DNA of 64,000 bases, from contig CAITMK010000004.1 of the NCBI GenBank assembly GCA_903893485.1, forward strand, positions 1-64,000. Reading direction: 5' to 3'. The notes beneath the pieces were generated by a model. The model ran no database searches, was not told the DNA's origin, and saw nothing but the letters and a program-made list of their open reading frames with translations. Origin of the DNA: Candidatus Magasanikiibacteriota bacterium. Lineage in GTDB: Bacteria > Patescibacteria > ABY1 > Magasanikbacterales > 2-02-FULL-50-9b. Both the position numbers and the translations under genes were made by a program. This document shows, in pieces, positions 25,174 to 33,588 of this stretch. How positions within the stretch are numbered: the first letter of the stretch is position 1; each line of letters opens with the position of its first letter.

Positions 25174-26403
25174 ATGAAAATCGCAATCATTGGTGGCGGC
25201 GCCGCAGGCCTCATGGCTGCCGCAACAATTTTAGAAGAAAACGCCGATGCAGAAGTTTTTTTAATTGAACAAAATACCGGCCTTGGAAAAAAGGTTTTGA
25301 TTTCTGGTGGCGGCCGTTGTAATGTCACCACGGGCATTCGCAACATGAAATTTTTATTCACGCGCTATCCACGCGGCGCAAAATTTTTATCCTCAGCGCT
25401 TTACAATTTTCCACCCGAAGCCGTGTACGAATGGTTTGAGTCGCATGGCGTGCCATTAAAAATCGAAGAGGATTTACGCGTCTTCCCTATTTCTAACGAT
25501 GGCCACGATGTGGTTCGTGCGTTTGAAAAAATATTTACCAAATCGCGTGCGCACATTTTGCTTTCACATGCGGCAAATAAAATTGAACGTGCTGACGAAC
25601 AATTTGTAATACATTTTAAAATTGATCCCGCAATCACCGTGGACAAAATTATTTTAACCACCGGCGGTCAAGCATATCGTCACACTGGCTCAACGGGCGA
25701 TGGCTACGCTTTCGCGGAATCTCTTGGCCATACCATCACGCCGCTCGCTGCCAGCCTGAGTTCATTTATTGCCCGCGACGCATGGGTCAAAAGTTTAGCT
25801 GGCGTTTCTTTTGAATACGTCGGGCTTCACACCGATCGTGGCCCGTTACCAACGCCAATCGAAGGTCCAATACTTTTTACACACCATGGCATTACCGGCC
25901 CCGCGGTGTTTGCATTTTCGGCGCTCAAAGCCTTTGAGCTAGCAACTCCAAAACAACCGCTCACCATTTTCTTAAATTTATTTCCTGACAAATCGCCGGA
26001 AGCTTTTTTTACACAGCTACAAGTGGCGTGCCAATGTAATGCCAAGCGATCGATAGAAAATACCATCGCAACCCTGGTTCCAAAATCAGTTGCAAAAATT
26101 TTGTGCACGCTTGCCGCAATTGAAAGCGAACGGCACGCGGCTGAAATTTCAAAAAAAGAATTGGAGGGCTTGCGCAGCCTCATGCAAAATTTACCAGTGC
26201 ACACGATTGGCCGCGGCGCGGGCGATGAATTTGTAACCGCGGGCGGCATAACTTTGTCTGAGGTAAATCCAAGCACCATGGAATCTAAAATTACCCCTGG
26301 ACTATTTTTTGCAGGCGAAATTTTAGACATTGACGGATTTACCGGCGGGTTCAATCTGCAAGCATCCTGGGCAACAGGGCGTTTGGCGGGAAAAAGTATA
26401 TAA
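25174..26403 (+). CDS. HI0933/BaiN-like FAD-dependent oxidoreductase
   Basis: 409 residues from ATG at 25174. The FAD-binding Rossmann motif IAIIGGGAAGLMAAATIL is at the N-terminus, followed by GLGKKVLISGGGRCNVT, the diagnostic HI0933-family block. TTGGQAYRHTGSTGDGYAFA near residue 170 and GLFFAGEILDIDGFTGGFNL at the C-terminus are the other family signatures. Members are cytosolic flavoenzymes of mostly unknown substrate; some reduce flavonoids or bile acids. Followed by a bidirectional terminator. Confidence 0.93.
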   Translation: MKIAIIGGGAAGLMAAATILEENADAEVFLIEQNTGLGKKVLISGGGRCNVTTGIRNMKFLFTRYPRGAKFLSSALYNFPPEAVYEWFESHGVPLKIEEDLRVFPISNDGHDVVRAFEKIFTKSRAHILLSHAANKIERADEQFVIHFKIDPAITVDKIILTTGGQAYRHTGSTGDGYAFAESLGHTITPLAASLSSFIARDAWVKSLAGVSFEYVGLHTDRGPLPTPIEGPILFTHHGITGPAVFAFSALKAFELATPKQPLTIFLNLFPDKSPEAFFTQLQVACQCNAKRSIENTIATLVPKSVAKILCTLAAIESERHAAEISKKELEGLRSLMQNLPVHTIGRGAGDEFVTAGGITLSEVNPSTMESKITPGLFFAGEILDIDGFTGGFNLQASWATGRLAGKSI

Positions 26404-26406
26404 AAC

Positions 26407-26432
26407 AAAAAGGGCCTTGAAGGGCCCTTTTT
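26407..26432. terminator. Bidirectional intrinsic terminator
   Basis: 10-bp perfect stem AAAAAGGGCC / GGCCCTTTTT with a 6-base loop. It serves the plus-strand flavoprotein gene and the minus-strand 24-codon unit. Confidence 0.93.
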
Positions 26433-26444
26433 GAGACGCTGTAA

Positions 26445-26519
26445 TTATGCAGCTGCTTCTTCTGAAGCAACTTCTTCTGCAGCAGCTTCTGGAGCTACTA
26501 CGATTTCTTCTTCTGTCAT
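26445..26519 (-). CDS. 24-residue acidic Ala/Glu-rich mini-protein or small structured RNA
   Basis: A short ORF, ATG at 26519 to TAA at 26445, encodes an Ala/Glu-rich acidic peptide beginning MTEEEIVVAPEAA. It has its own strong promoter (TTGACA-17-TATAGT) and terminator, with nothing else in the transcript. AGACGCTGT before the ORF (26544-26552) can pair with ACAGCGTCT after it (26433-26441), so the RNA closes into a loop around the ORF. No SD. The peptide composition recalls ribosomal-stalk-like acidic proteins, but no homologue is claimed. It could equally be a noncoding RNA. Confidence 0.45.
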   Translation of the reverse strand: MTEEEIVVAPEAAAEEVASEEAAA

Positions 26520-26568
26520 AGTGATCTTCGTAAGTGAGTAAAACAGCGTCTAATATCCGCTGTTCGGG

Positions 26569-26597
26569 ACTATACCTTACAAAGCGATTCCTGTCAA
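26569..26597 (-). promoter_or_regulatory. Promoter of the 24-codon unit
   Basis: Minus strand TTGACA (26592-26597), 17 bp, TATAGT (26569-26574), just after the doxX stop. Confidence 0.8.
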
Positions 26598-26599
26598 GC

Positions 26600-26989
26600 T
26601 TATTTCCCTTTGATTAGAGAAAATTTGCCACCTCCCGCGAGCACGAGTGCTACACTTGCGAATAAAAAGATCGATGGCGACATAAGCGACTTAAGATCTT
26701 TTGGCACTACAAAAATAGCAACTGCCATGGTAATGGTCAAAAAGATTGAGGCGATGCGAGTTCCAATACCAAGTAATACCGCCAAACCACCTACTATTTC
26801 TGCAGCGATTGCCATATAGGTCCAAAATGGGTTAAAGCCCATGTGTGCAAAACCTGCAACCGTTCCGCTTAAATTAGTGATCTTTTCCCAGCCGGCAAGG
26901 AACATAAATACGCCCACACCGATGCGAAGCACCAGCAATCCAGCGTCAGTGCTCTTCCATGAACATTTCTTACAAAGTGTATTGAACAT
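26600..26989 (-). CDS. DoxX family membrane protein
   Basis: 129 residues with four membrane helices. DoxX hallmarks are LLVLRIGVGVFMFLAGWEKI at helix 1, ELVGGLAVLLGIGTRIAS-type helix 2/3 (here IVGGLAVLLGIGTRIASIF) and a short basic end. Relatives are membrane subunits linked to redox or thiol stress. A CSWK motif precedes helix 1. It is a single gene divergent from engB, followed by the mini-ORF unit. Confidence 0.88.
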   Translation of the reverse strand: MFNTLCKKCSWKSTDAGLLVLRIGVGVFMFLAGWEKITNLSGTVAGFAHMGFNPFWTYMAIAAEIVGGLAVLLGIGTRIASIFLTITMAVAIFVVPKDLKSLMSPSIFLFASVALVLAGGGKFSLIKGK

Positions 26990-27060
26990 AAAAAAATTTA
27001 TTCGCCCCCATCATACCGCACCTGTACCTTTCTTGCCATACCCTGTACTATACAAGCACT

Positions 27061-27630
27061 ATGAGTATTCGAACCGCAACCTTCGTCAAAGGCGTCCGTG
27101 GCCCTGATGCCATCTTATCTGATGGCCATGATCAATACGCCATGATTGGCCGCTCAAATGCAGGCAAATCAAGCCTCATCAATTCCCTAACCAACCAAAA
27201 AGGACTTGCCAAAACAAGTTCGTTTCCTGGCCGCACTCAGGAGCTTAACTTTTTTTTGATCAATAAGAAATTTTATTTAGTTGATTTGCCGGGCTATGGC
27301 TATGCAAAACTTGGTCATGAAAAACGCAATAAACTGCAAGACCTATTGAACTGGTATTTTTTTGAATCTGGTACCGAAATAAAAAAAGTAATCTTAATTA
27401 TCGACGCAGAACTTGGCCCAACCGCCAGCGACATCGAAATGCTTCATGCGCTTATGTTGGCAGACAAAGATATTATTGTGGTGGCAAATAAAATTGATAA
27501 AATCAAAAAACCGTCGCAAGCAAAACAGCTTGAAAAAATTAAAAGTTTAATTGGTAGTCATCCAATTATTCCGTACTCATCGGAGCGCCGGACCGGGATG
27601 AACGAACTTTTAAAAGAGATGCTCGCATAA
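27061..27630 (+). CDS. engB: Ribosome-biogenesis GTPase EngB (YsxC)
   Basis: 189 residues, typical length. G1 IGRSNAGKSSLINSL, G3 LVDLPGYGYAK, G4 VANKIDKI and the G2 region SSFPGRTQELNFF are all present. It assists assembly of the large ribosomal subunit. Its last 65 bp overlap the convergent ATP-grasp gene, an unusually long antisense overlap. No SD. Confidence 0.97.
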   Translation: MSIRTATFVKGVRGPDAILSDGHDQYAMIGRSNAGKSSLINSLTNQKGLAKTSSFPGRTQELNFFLINKKFYLVDLPGYGYAKLGHEKRNKLQDLLNWYFFESGTEIKKVILIIDAELGPTASDIEMLHALMLADKDIIVVANKIDKIKKPSQAKQLEKIKSLIGSHPIIPYSSERRTGMNELLKEMLA

Positions 27631-28747
27631 GAAATGCGCAAGCTCGAACGATCCCCCGAATATTTGCATACAATAATTTTTTGTCATACCACGGAATAAA
27701 CCGCCAACGACCGCCCACATTAAAAATCCATTTTGAGATTTCGATTACTTTAAAATTACGCAGCGACCACATGATGTGGCGTGAAAAAATACAAATGAAG
27801 ATTCCCGTGGCCGTAGGCCGAAGCAGCTCTTTTTTTTGTACAAAACAGTTGCGAAGCGCTTCAGAAAAATCCATGCCCGCAAATTCCGCCAATCGAAACC
27901 AGGCATTCGCACGTAAATCTGCTTCGACTAAATAAAATTCTTTGGTTTCTGCGTGCTGCAAATAGGTCATCGATGCAAGACCGTGTATTGTGAGTGCATT
28001 TCCCGCTGCCTGAATAATAGATTCAAGCTCGGGGCACACAAAATATTCTCGTTCAACCGAAACTGCAAACGCACTGCCCGAGGTATGAACGACTTTTGAA
28101 CACACGTATCCCCGAAGTTCCCCCGCATCAAATATTGCCTCAACGCCGATCGTCTCTCCTGGAATGTATGCTTGAATTAGTAAATTATTTTTTTGTGTTT
28201 CAGAAAGCGACGCGATTTTTTCTTGAGCCTCAACAGCAGTATTACATAAAAAAACGCCGCGCCCGCCTCCGCTAAAATCAATTTTTAACAAAAGAGGAAA
28301 TCCGATTTTTTCAAATGTTGCATTCAAATTAAGATCGTCCGCATATATTACAAATTGCGGCGTCTGAATACCATACGTCTGACACAAAATAGAAAGTCCC
28401 GATTTTGAACCAAGCATGATTCTATTGTTCAAGTTTGTAACAGGCAAAATTTTAGTCGCCAACACCTCGTCTTTAATTTCATTATTCATGATATGTAGCG
28501 CTGACTCATCGGTCAAAATTACTCGATCATAATCACCTACCGTAACAAGCGCTTCAAGCTGCGACGCAAATTTTTCTGGAGATTCATCATGCGAATCATG
28601 CCACACTGCCCAATATTTATTTTTTTTAAGCCAGGATTTGTTTGAACAATAGACATCGACCACCGCACCAGCGCGATGAAATAAATATGGAATTTCAGAT
28701 GAAACTTCTGAATTTTTATAATCTACCAACAGCACCCAATATTTCAT
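27566..28747 (-). CDS. ATP-grasp family ligase
   Basis: 393 residues from ATG at 28747, 10 bp after the preceding gene. The N-terminal preATP-grasp domain leads to the ATP-binding part: GFPLLLKIDFSGGGRGVFLC (Lys plus Gly-rich loop), LIQAYIPGETIGVEAIFDAG, and FYLVEADLRANAWF with the metal-binding Glu/Asn-type pair. These are typical of carboxylate-amine ligases. The last ~100 residues are basic and unlike the fold (RHIMWSLRNFKVIE...). Substrate unknown. It is the last gene of the MarR-headed operon and overlaps engB. Confidence 0.8.
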   Translation of the reverse strand: MKYWVLLVDYKNSEVSSEIPYLFHRAGAVVDVYCSNKSWLKKNKYWAVWHDSHDESPEKFASQLEALVTVGDYDRVILTDESALHIMNNEIKDEVLATKILPVTNLNNRIMLGSKSGLSILCQTYGIQTPQFVIYADDLNLNATFEKIGFPLLLKIDFSGGGRGVFLCNTAVEAQEKIASLSETQKNNLLIQAYIPGETIGVEAIFDAGELRGYVCSKVVHTSGSAFAVSVEREYFVCPELESIIQAAGNALTIHGLASMTYLQHAETKEFYLVEADLRANAWFRLAEFAGMDFSEALRNCFVQKKELLRPTATGIFICIFSRHIMWSLRNFKVIEISKWIFNVGGRWRFIPWYDKKLLYANIRGIVRACAFLMRASLLKVRSSRSGAPMSTE

Positions 28748-28757
28748 ACAAAACTTT

Positions 28758-30284
28758 TTACACAAAACCTGGGAAAAAATCAGTCTTTATTTTATTTTTA
28801 TGCACGCCCATTTTTACCAAAATAGTTTCAAACGCCGTGACCATTCCATGAGGCCCTGAAATGTAAAAAACTCTTTGTTTAAAATCAGGAATTTTTGCCG
28901 CGATCATTTCCGCCGTAATCGGCCCAACCTGCCCTTTCCAATCAGCGGGCACGCTTGCGGTATCAGTAATCGTATAAATAGCTTTCATTCCAAAAACTTT
29001 TACGGCCGTATCAAAAATGTCTGCATATGCAATTTCTGAGACATTTTTATTACTATACAGCAACGTAATGTCTCGTGGATCATCTGAATCGATTAAATAT
29101 TTGACCATACTACGAAATGGCGTAATACCAATTCCACCCGCAATAAATACGCTCTTTTCTTTTTTATCTTTTGGCAGTGTAAAATCACCTGCTAACTGAC
29201 CGCTTAATATTTGTTCACCTGGCTGCATCGCCAACATGGTTTGTTTATAACTACTTGCGGGCTCATAAAACTTTACGCCCATAATAATTTCAGATTCTGT
29301 TGGCGAAGATGCAATCGTAAAATACCGTCGATTGCCTCGATTATCTGGATGATCATGACCCACGGTCCATTCCAGATATTGGCCCGCGCGAAAAGATAAT
29401 TTAGTATCAGGTGTAAAAATAAAATTATACATGTTCGGACCAATCAAAACTTTTTCTTTAAACGTGAGCAGCAATTTCTTTTTGGGACTTACCGCATACG
29501 AAAAAATATTTCCTGCAAGTAACGCTAATTCTGGTGTAAAGAAAAAGGAGCCCACATGTGCCTGCGGTACAAAAAGTGCACCTACCAATGCGCCGTATGC
29601 AATTTGCAATCCACGCGTTGGCGGCGTGGTGAGCGGCTCGCTGAGCATGACAAATGCAAAGAAAAAAAGTGGCGAACTAAGTAAAAACTTTTGCGTCGCC
29701 GGGCCAACGGGAAACCCCGCAAGAAAGTCGAGAGCAATAAATGTACCGAGTGCCACAATAAAAAAACTAAGCATGAGATCCCACCGTCTCATTTTTCTGA
29801 TAAGCAAAAAACCACCAATTACAACAAATGGAAGCAGCGCGGCCGTGCCGACCCACCAGCTTGCAGACTGATTTATCACCAGTGCGGTAACAGCCACCGA
29901 AAATGCCACGGGGTTAAAAATATGCTTACGATAAATTGCCAAAATATATTTTGATGCCTGCGACAAAACTGCAGCCCAAATAATAAATCCAAAATAAGCG
30001 ACATCTGGCGTTTTAATCGGTGAAATAATAAGCGCCAAAATCAATGCCGTTATGTAAACCGATTCAACATTTGTTGGCACCTTAAAAATCCATGATGAAA
30101 TCGTGTTTGCAAGCCAACACAAAAGTGTAATCAGTATGGTTGAATACAAAAGGCTAATCGGCCCAAATGGCATGAGGCCAAACACACTTAAAATAAAAGC
30201 GGCGATTAACAACCCAATTACGTAATACAAAACCAACCGATACATGGTGATCTTATTCAAAAAATTATCGATGGAGGTAAACAT
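28758..30284 (-). CDS. RnfD/NqrB-like membrane domain fused to a ferredoxin-NADP reductase domain
   Basis: 508 residues. About residues 1-270 carry ~9 membrane helices with RnfD/NqrB-like features: HIFNPVAFSVAVTALV and MLSEPLTTPPTRGLQIAYGAL resemble the NPA and TDP-T-P blocks. About residues 285-508 form an FNR-like unit: RAGQYLEWTVG, RRYFTIASSPTE (FAD-binding RxYS/T-type), FIAGGIGITPFRSMVKYL (NAD(P) loop) and VFYISGPHGMV. No 2Fe-2S domain is present, and the SGAT flavinylation motif of true RnfD/NqrB is not seen. It should move electrons from NAD(P)H through FAD across the membrane. Its gene neighbours are apbE and an FMN-binding protein, the likely acceptor. Confidence 0.85.
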   Translation of the reverse strand: MFTSIDNFLNKITMYRLVLYYVIGLLIAAFILSVFGLMPFGPISLLYSTILITLLCWLANTISSWIFKVPTNVESVYITALILALIISPIKTPDVAYFGFIIWAAVLSQASKYILAIYRKHIFNPVAFSVAVTALVINQSASWWVGTAALLPFVVIGGFLLIRKMRRWDLMLSFFIVALGTFIALDFLAGFPVGPATQKFLLSSPLFFFAFVMLSEPLTTPPTRGLQIAYGALVGALFVPQAHVGSFFFTPELALLAGNIFSYAVSPKKKLLLTFKEKVLIGPNMYNFIFTPDTKLSFRAGQYLEWTVGHDHPDNRGNRRYFTIASSPTESEIIMGVKFYEPASSYKQTMLAMQPGEQILSGQLAGDFTLPKDKKEKSVFIAGGIGITPFRSMVKYLIDSDDPRDITLLYSNKNVSEIAYADIFDTAVKVFGMKAIYTITDTASVPADWKGQVGPITAEMIAAKIPDFKQRVFYISGPHGMVTAFETILVKMGVHKNKIKTDFFPGFV

Positions 30285-30285
30285 A

Positions 30286-31026
30286 TTAGGTAATCACGTA
30301 TTTTTGAAAATGAGATGTCTGCGTTGCAATTCCTTTTGCATCAATACTATAGCCTTCAAGCCCGGGCATTGCTTCGATAAAATTTATTCCTGCGCGGCCC
30401 ATGGCAAAAGCGGCTGTTGCAAAACGATCAGCTTCGTATACATTTGGTCCAACAACCGTAAGACTCACGATATCGGTAATTGGCTGCTCTGGACTCTTGG
30501 GGTTGTAAATATGAGACCCGCGTTCATACGTACCAGACGTTGCGACACCTTCGGTGGTAATTCGCAAAATCTTAATCACTTCTTCTTTTTTAAACGGATT
30601 ACGAATGCCCACGCGCCACTCGTGCAATTCATCGGGCACTCTTGCTTGAATATCGCCGCCCGCATCGATGAAAAAATAATCATGGCCAGCTTGTTTCAAG
30701 ATGTCACTTGCCTTCCAAATTGCCCACCCTTTTACCACGCCAGATGGATCACAAAAACCATTTGGCGCGCACATATCAAAATAACCATTACTTTCTTTTT
30801 TTGTTTGCGCGGCACATTTAAAAATCTCTTGCATGTCCGCACTATAGGCATCCGGCGCAATTTCACCCCGATTAATTTTACTTATTTCGCTATCCGATTT
30901 ATACGTGCTAAATTTTTCATCGATGTAAGTGAGGTATGCAAAAACGGATTCGCAGCCCCCCTTTTCATCGCCGCCGCGAATATCAACAGTTACATGCATT
31001 CCCATGAGATCTTTGGTTTGTTGCAT
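30286..31026 (-). CDS. apbE: ApbE-like FAD:protein FMN transferase, no signal peptide
   Basis: 246 residues. The ApbE fold is recognised from YLTYIDEKFSTYKSDSEISKIN near residue 35, FDMCAPNGFCDPSGVVKGWAI, the catalytic region FFIDAGGDIQARV and ATSGTYERGSHIYNP. It attaches FMN to Thr/Ser of target proteins using FAD and Mg2+. It is shorter than the usual ~330 residues and begins without any signal peptide, whereas classical ApbE is exported. The adjacent FMN-binding protein supplies a matching SGAT target site. Spacing to both neighbours is 1-3 bp. Confidence 0.9.
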   Translation of the reverse strand: MQQTKDLMGMHVTVDIRGGDEKGGCESVFAYLTYIDEKFSTYKSDSEISKINRGEIAPDAYSADMQEIFKCAAQTKKESNGYFDMCAPNGFCDPSGVVKGWAIWKASDILKQAGHDYFFIDAGGDIQARVPDELHEWRVGIRNPFKKEEVIKILRITTEGVATSGTYERGSHIYNPKSPEQPITDIVSLTVVGPNVYEADRFATAAFAMGRAGINFIEAMPGLEGYSIDAKGIATQTSHFQKYVIT

Positions 31027-31029
31027 AGA

Positions 31030-31683
31030 TTAGCTCTTTGCCTGCGACAACGCAGCACCGAGCGACTGCTGAAACGCCTGACTCGTATCAGTTGCACCTG
31101 ACACAATATCGACGTTTGCATTCTGCGCTGAAATAGCTTCTGAGATCAAATACGGCATTGCATAATTATTGATACTAATCGAATGGTTGCGATCATTTGG
31201 ATATTGCAAAAAAGCAACGTTCGAAATTTTCCCCCCAGATATGGTGACGCGAACTTGGACAATGCCATAATACGCATCCGCCTGACTACCCGTATATTGC
31301 CCGTCTGTGTACATCCCCTTTGGTTTTGGTGGCACAATAGGTGCTGGTGGAGGAGGTGGCGCTTTAGCAGGTACCACCGGCTTTGGTGGAGCCGCTACCA
31401 CGGGTGTTTTAACAACCTTTGGGACTGGTGCTGAAATTGGTGTTGGGACTACCGGTACTGGAATTGGCGTTGGCGCTGGCGCCGGTTGTGGCGCTTGTAC
31501 TGGAGCTGGTATTGGGGTCGGCGTTGGTGCTAGCACTGGCGTTGGCTGCGGCGCAGTGGCAACTACAACAGGAGCGGCCGAATGAACGATTGATACACTA
31601 AGATCTTGGCTTAATCCGCCTTGATACGCAGCATATGCGGCGAAACTTAAAATTATTACGGATGCGTAAATGAATTTCTTCAT
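31030..31683 (-). CDS. Membrane-anchored FMN-binding domain protein (ApbE target)
   Basis: 217 residues. N-terminal membrane anchor/signal (KKFIYASVIILSFAAYAAY), then a long Pro/Ala/Val linker (about residues 40-120, repeats such as PTPTPIPAPVQAP and PPPPPAPIVPP), then an FMN_bind domain. The domain holds YTGSQADAYYGIVQVRVTI and the flavinylation motif DIVSGATDTSQAF; Thr198 of SGAT is the expected FMN attachment site. The linker would span the wall and expose the flavin outside. Encoded 3 bp upstream of apbE and near the FNR fusion, it is the likely terminal electron carrier. Confidence 0.9.
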   Translation of the reverse strand: MKKFIYASVIILSFAAYAAYQGGLSQDLSVSIVHSAAPVVVATAPQPTPVLAPTPTPIPAPVQAPQPAPAPTPIPVPVVPTPISAPVPKVVKTPVVAAPPKPVVPAKAPPPPPAPIVPPKPKGMYTDGQYTGSQADAYYGIVQVRVTISGGKISNVAFLQYPNDRNHSISINNYAMPYLISEAISAQNANVDIVSGATDTSQAFQQSLGAALSQAKS

Positions 31684-31688
31684 ATTTA

Positions 31689-32012
31689 TTAATCATCAAG
31701 ATCGCCAACTTGGCGTTTCGGAGCCCGAATTTTCGTGTTTTTATGTGTAACACCTTTAGGTATACTACGTATTTTTTTTACAATAGGTGCATTTTTTTTA
31801 ACTACATTTTCATTCTTTTTGATCAAAACAGGCTGATTTACCGCACCTGTCGCGACAAATGCAATGGGGGCATCTGAAATACCAACTGCCATGGTCCGCA
31901 CCGGTTTTTGTGAAAAAATATAAGGTCGCAACAAAATAAGTACGGCCAAATCTAGGCAGACCAGCAATACTTTTCCAATCTGTGCGGGCGAATACAAATT
32001 ATTTCGTTTCAT
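31689..32012 (-). CDS. Small membrane-anchored basic protein, function unknown
   Basis: 107 residues from ATG at 32012; a longer reading from 32066 would overlap the pump gene. One membrane helix (about residues 12-32) is followed by a Lys-rich tail with repeats of KKN/KK (IKKNENVVKKNAPIVKKIRS), ending in an acidic GDLDD. It lies between the MFS pump and the FMN-binding gene, 5 bp from the latter. It may be an accessory or scaffold of the redox module; no family recognised. Confidence 0.6.
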   Translation of the reverse strand: MKRNNLYSPAQIGKVLLVCLDLAVLILLRPYIFSQKPVRTMAVGISDAPIAFVATGAVNQPVLIKKNENVVKKNAPIVKKIRSIPKGVTHKNTKIRAPKRQVGDLDD

Positions 32013-32058
32013 ATTTCTATTATGCCCGATAATCATCATTTTGCAAAATTTTGCATCA

Positions 32059-33579
32059 TTACTCAACGTGCACCTTCACCCCAACTTTTTCTCGATCAAC
32101 ACGAATCCAAAAAGCGCCGATCGCTCCAACCAAAACCACGAGTGAGGCGATGAAAAAAACCGTGTCGTAAGCAGAAACCTGCGCTTTTAAAATAATTAAT
32201 TGCACAAACGTTGCATAATCTGCTGGATGCGTGCTGTGTAAAACACTATTTTGCCCAATCGCGATAATATTATTTTCTGTGGTGCTATTTAAAATAGTGC
32301 CGAAAATTGCAATACCAAATGCACCCGCCAAATTACGTGCCAGCGCAAGTACCGATGATGCAATACCAATTTCATGCGCATCAACAATTGACGCAATAAT
32401 ATTGGTGCGCTGCGCCATACCAAAACCCATGCCAAATGCCATAATGGTTAGTGGTATAGTAATATCAGATGCAGTTGAACCGGGATCAATAAAAACCGAA
32501 AACAAATAAATACCAAACGCACAGACAATCGTACTTGCCGCAATCACATATTGTGGTTTTACTTTGCCCACAAGCGCACCACCGAGTGGCGCCGCAAACA
32601 TCATCCCTGCTGCCATGGGAATAAATAATATGCCACTTTGTGTTGCGTTATATCCCAAAAAAGTTTGTGCAAAAATTGGAATTAAAAACACACTGCCCAT
32701 GAGTCCCATGAACACGATAAAATTATTTGCAAGCGTGTTTACAAATGCAGGAATTTTGAAAAACTTTAAATCAACAATCGGCTCTTTTGCCCGTTGCTCA
32801 ACCTGAATAAAAATCCAAGTAAACAAAATGGTGATTGCGTAACAGATTATTGAATTCACCGAAATCCAATTCCACTCCATGCCTTTATCAAGCACCAATA
32901 CCAAAGTACTGAGCGCAATACCCAAGGTAACAGAACCCCACCAATCAAAATGATACACTTTATTTTCTTTCACCGATTCTTTTACAAAAGTCATTGCCAT
33001 GAGCAACCCAATAATACCGATTGGTAAATTAATTAAAAACACACTGCGCCAACCAAAATTATCAATCAGCGGACCACCGATGAGCGGACCAAAAACCGCG
33101 GCAGCTGCAAATGATGCGGACCAAATACCGAGCGCTTGCGAACGTTCTTTTTCTTCACGAAATGTCATGGCCAAAATTGCCATTGCCGTTGGATAATCGG
33201 CGCTGCCCGCAATCGCTTGAATCACACGAAATACAATCATGGAACTCAAATTCCACGCAAGACCCGCCAAGATAGAGCCCACAATAAAAATTGAAAAACC
33301 TAAAATATAGACTTTTTTCTGCCCCCACATGTCGCCGAGCTTGCCCCAAATTGGTACAAAAATTGCATTCGCTAAAATGTATGCCGTTGCGATCCACCCT
33401 GCTGCCGAAACTGAAATGCCAAAATTATCAATAATTTTTGGCAATGCCAAATTAACAATTGTCTGATCAAGACGCCCTAAAAAAGTACCGATGATGACGG
33501 TAAGTAAAATCCACCAACGCAAATTCGATGGCGCAGATTTTTTTTCTTCTACGGGTTGCACTGCGGCGATCATTTCCAT
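32059..33579 (-). CDS. DHA2-family MFS drug efflux pump (EmrB/QacA type)
   Basis: 506 residues and about 14 membrane helices, the DHA2 layout. Motif A-type GKLGDMWGQKKVYILG follows helix 2, and motif C-type GPLIGGPLIDNFGWRSVFLINLPIG is the helix 5/6 block; LDQTIVNLALPKI near the start is the DHA2 D1 motif. It exports drugs or lipophilic compounds by proton antiport. Two HlyD-type proteins lie directly upstream, and the MarR gene heads the operon. Confidence 0.93.
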   Translation of the reverse strand: MEMIAAVQPVEEKKSAPSNLRWWILLTVIIGTFLGRLDQTIVNLALPKIIDNFGISVSAAGWIATAYILANAIFVPIWGKLGDMWGQKKVYILGFSIFIVGSILAGLAWNLSSMIVFRVIQAIAGSADYPTAMAILAMTFREEKERSQALGIWSASFAAAAVFGPLIGGPLIDNFGWRSVFLINLPIGIIGLLMAMTFVKESVKENKVYHFDWWGSVTLGIALSTLVLVLDKGMEWNWISVNSIICYAITILFTWIFIQVEQRAKEPIVDLKFFKIPAFVNTLANNFIVFMGLMGSVFLIPIFAQTFLGYNATQSGILFIPMAAGMMFAAPLGGALVGKVKPQYVIAASTIVCAFGIYLFSVFIDPGSTASDITIPLTIMAFGMGFGMAQRTNIIASIVDAHEIGIASSVLALARNLAGAFGIAIFGTILNSTTENNIIAIGQNSVLHSTHPADYATFVQLIILKAQVSAYDTVFFIASLVVLVGAIGAFWIRVDREKVGVKVHVE

Positions 33580-33588
33580 ATCGCCAAA

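Noticed and set aside
26407..26597. tmRNA with the Ala-rich tag
   Set aside because: The unit is far too short, has no tRNA-Ala-like end, and its peptide is not of tag type.
30244..31101. 285-residue plus-strand ORF opposite apbE
   Set aside because: It is antisense to a clear ApbE gene in a packed operon.
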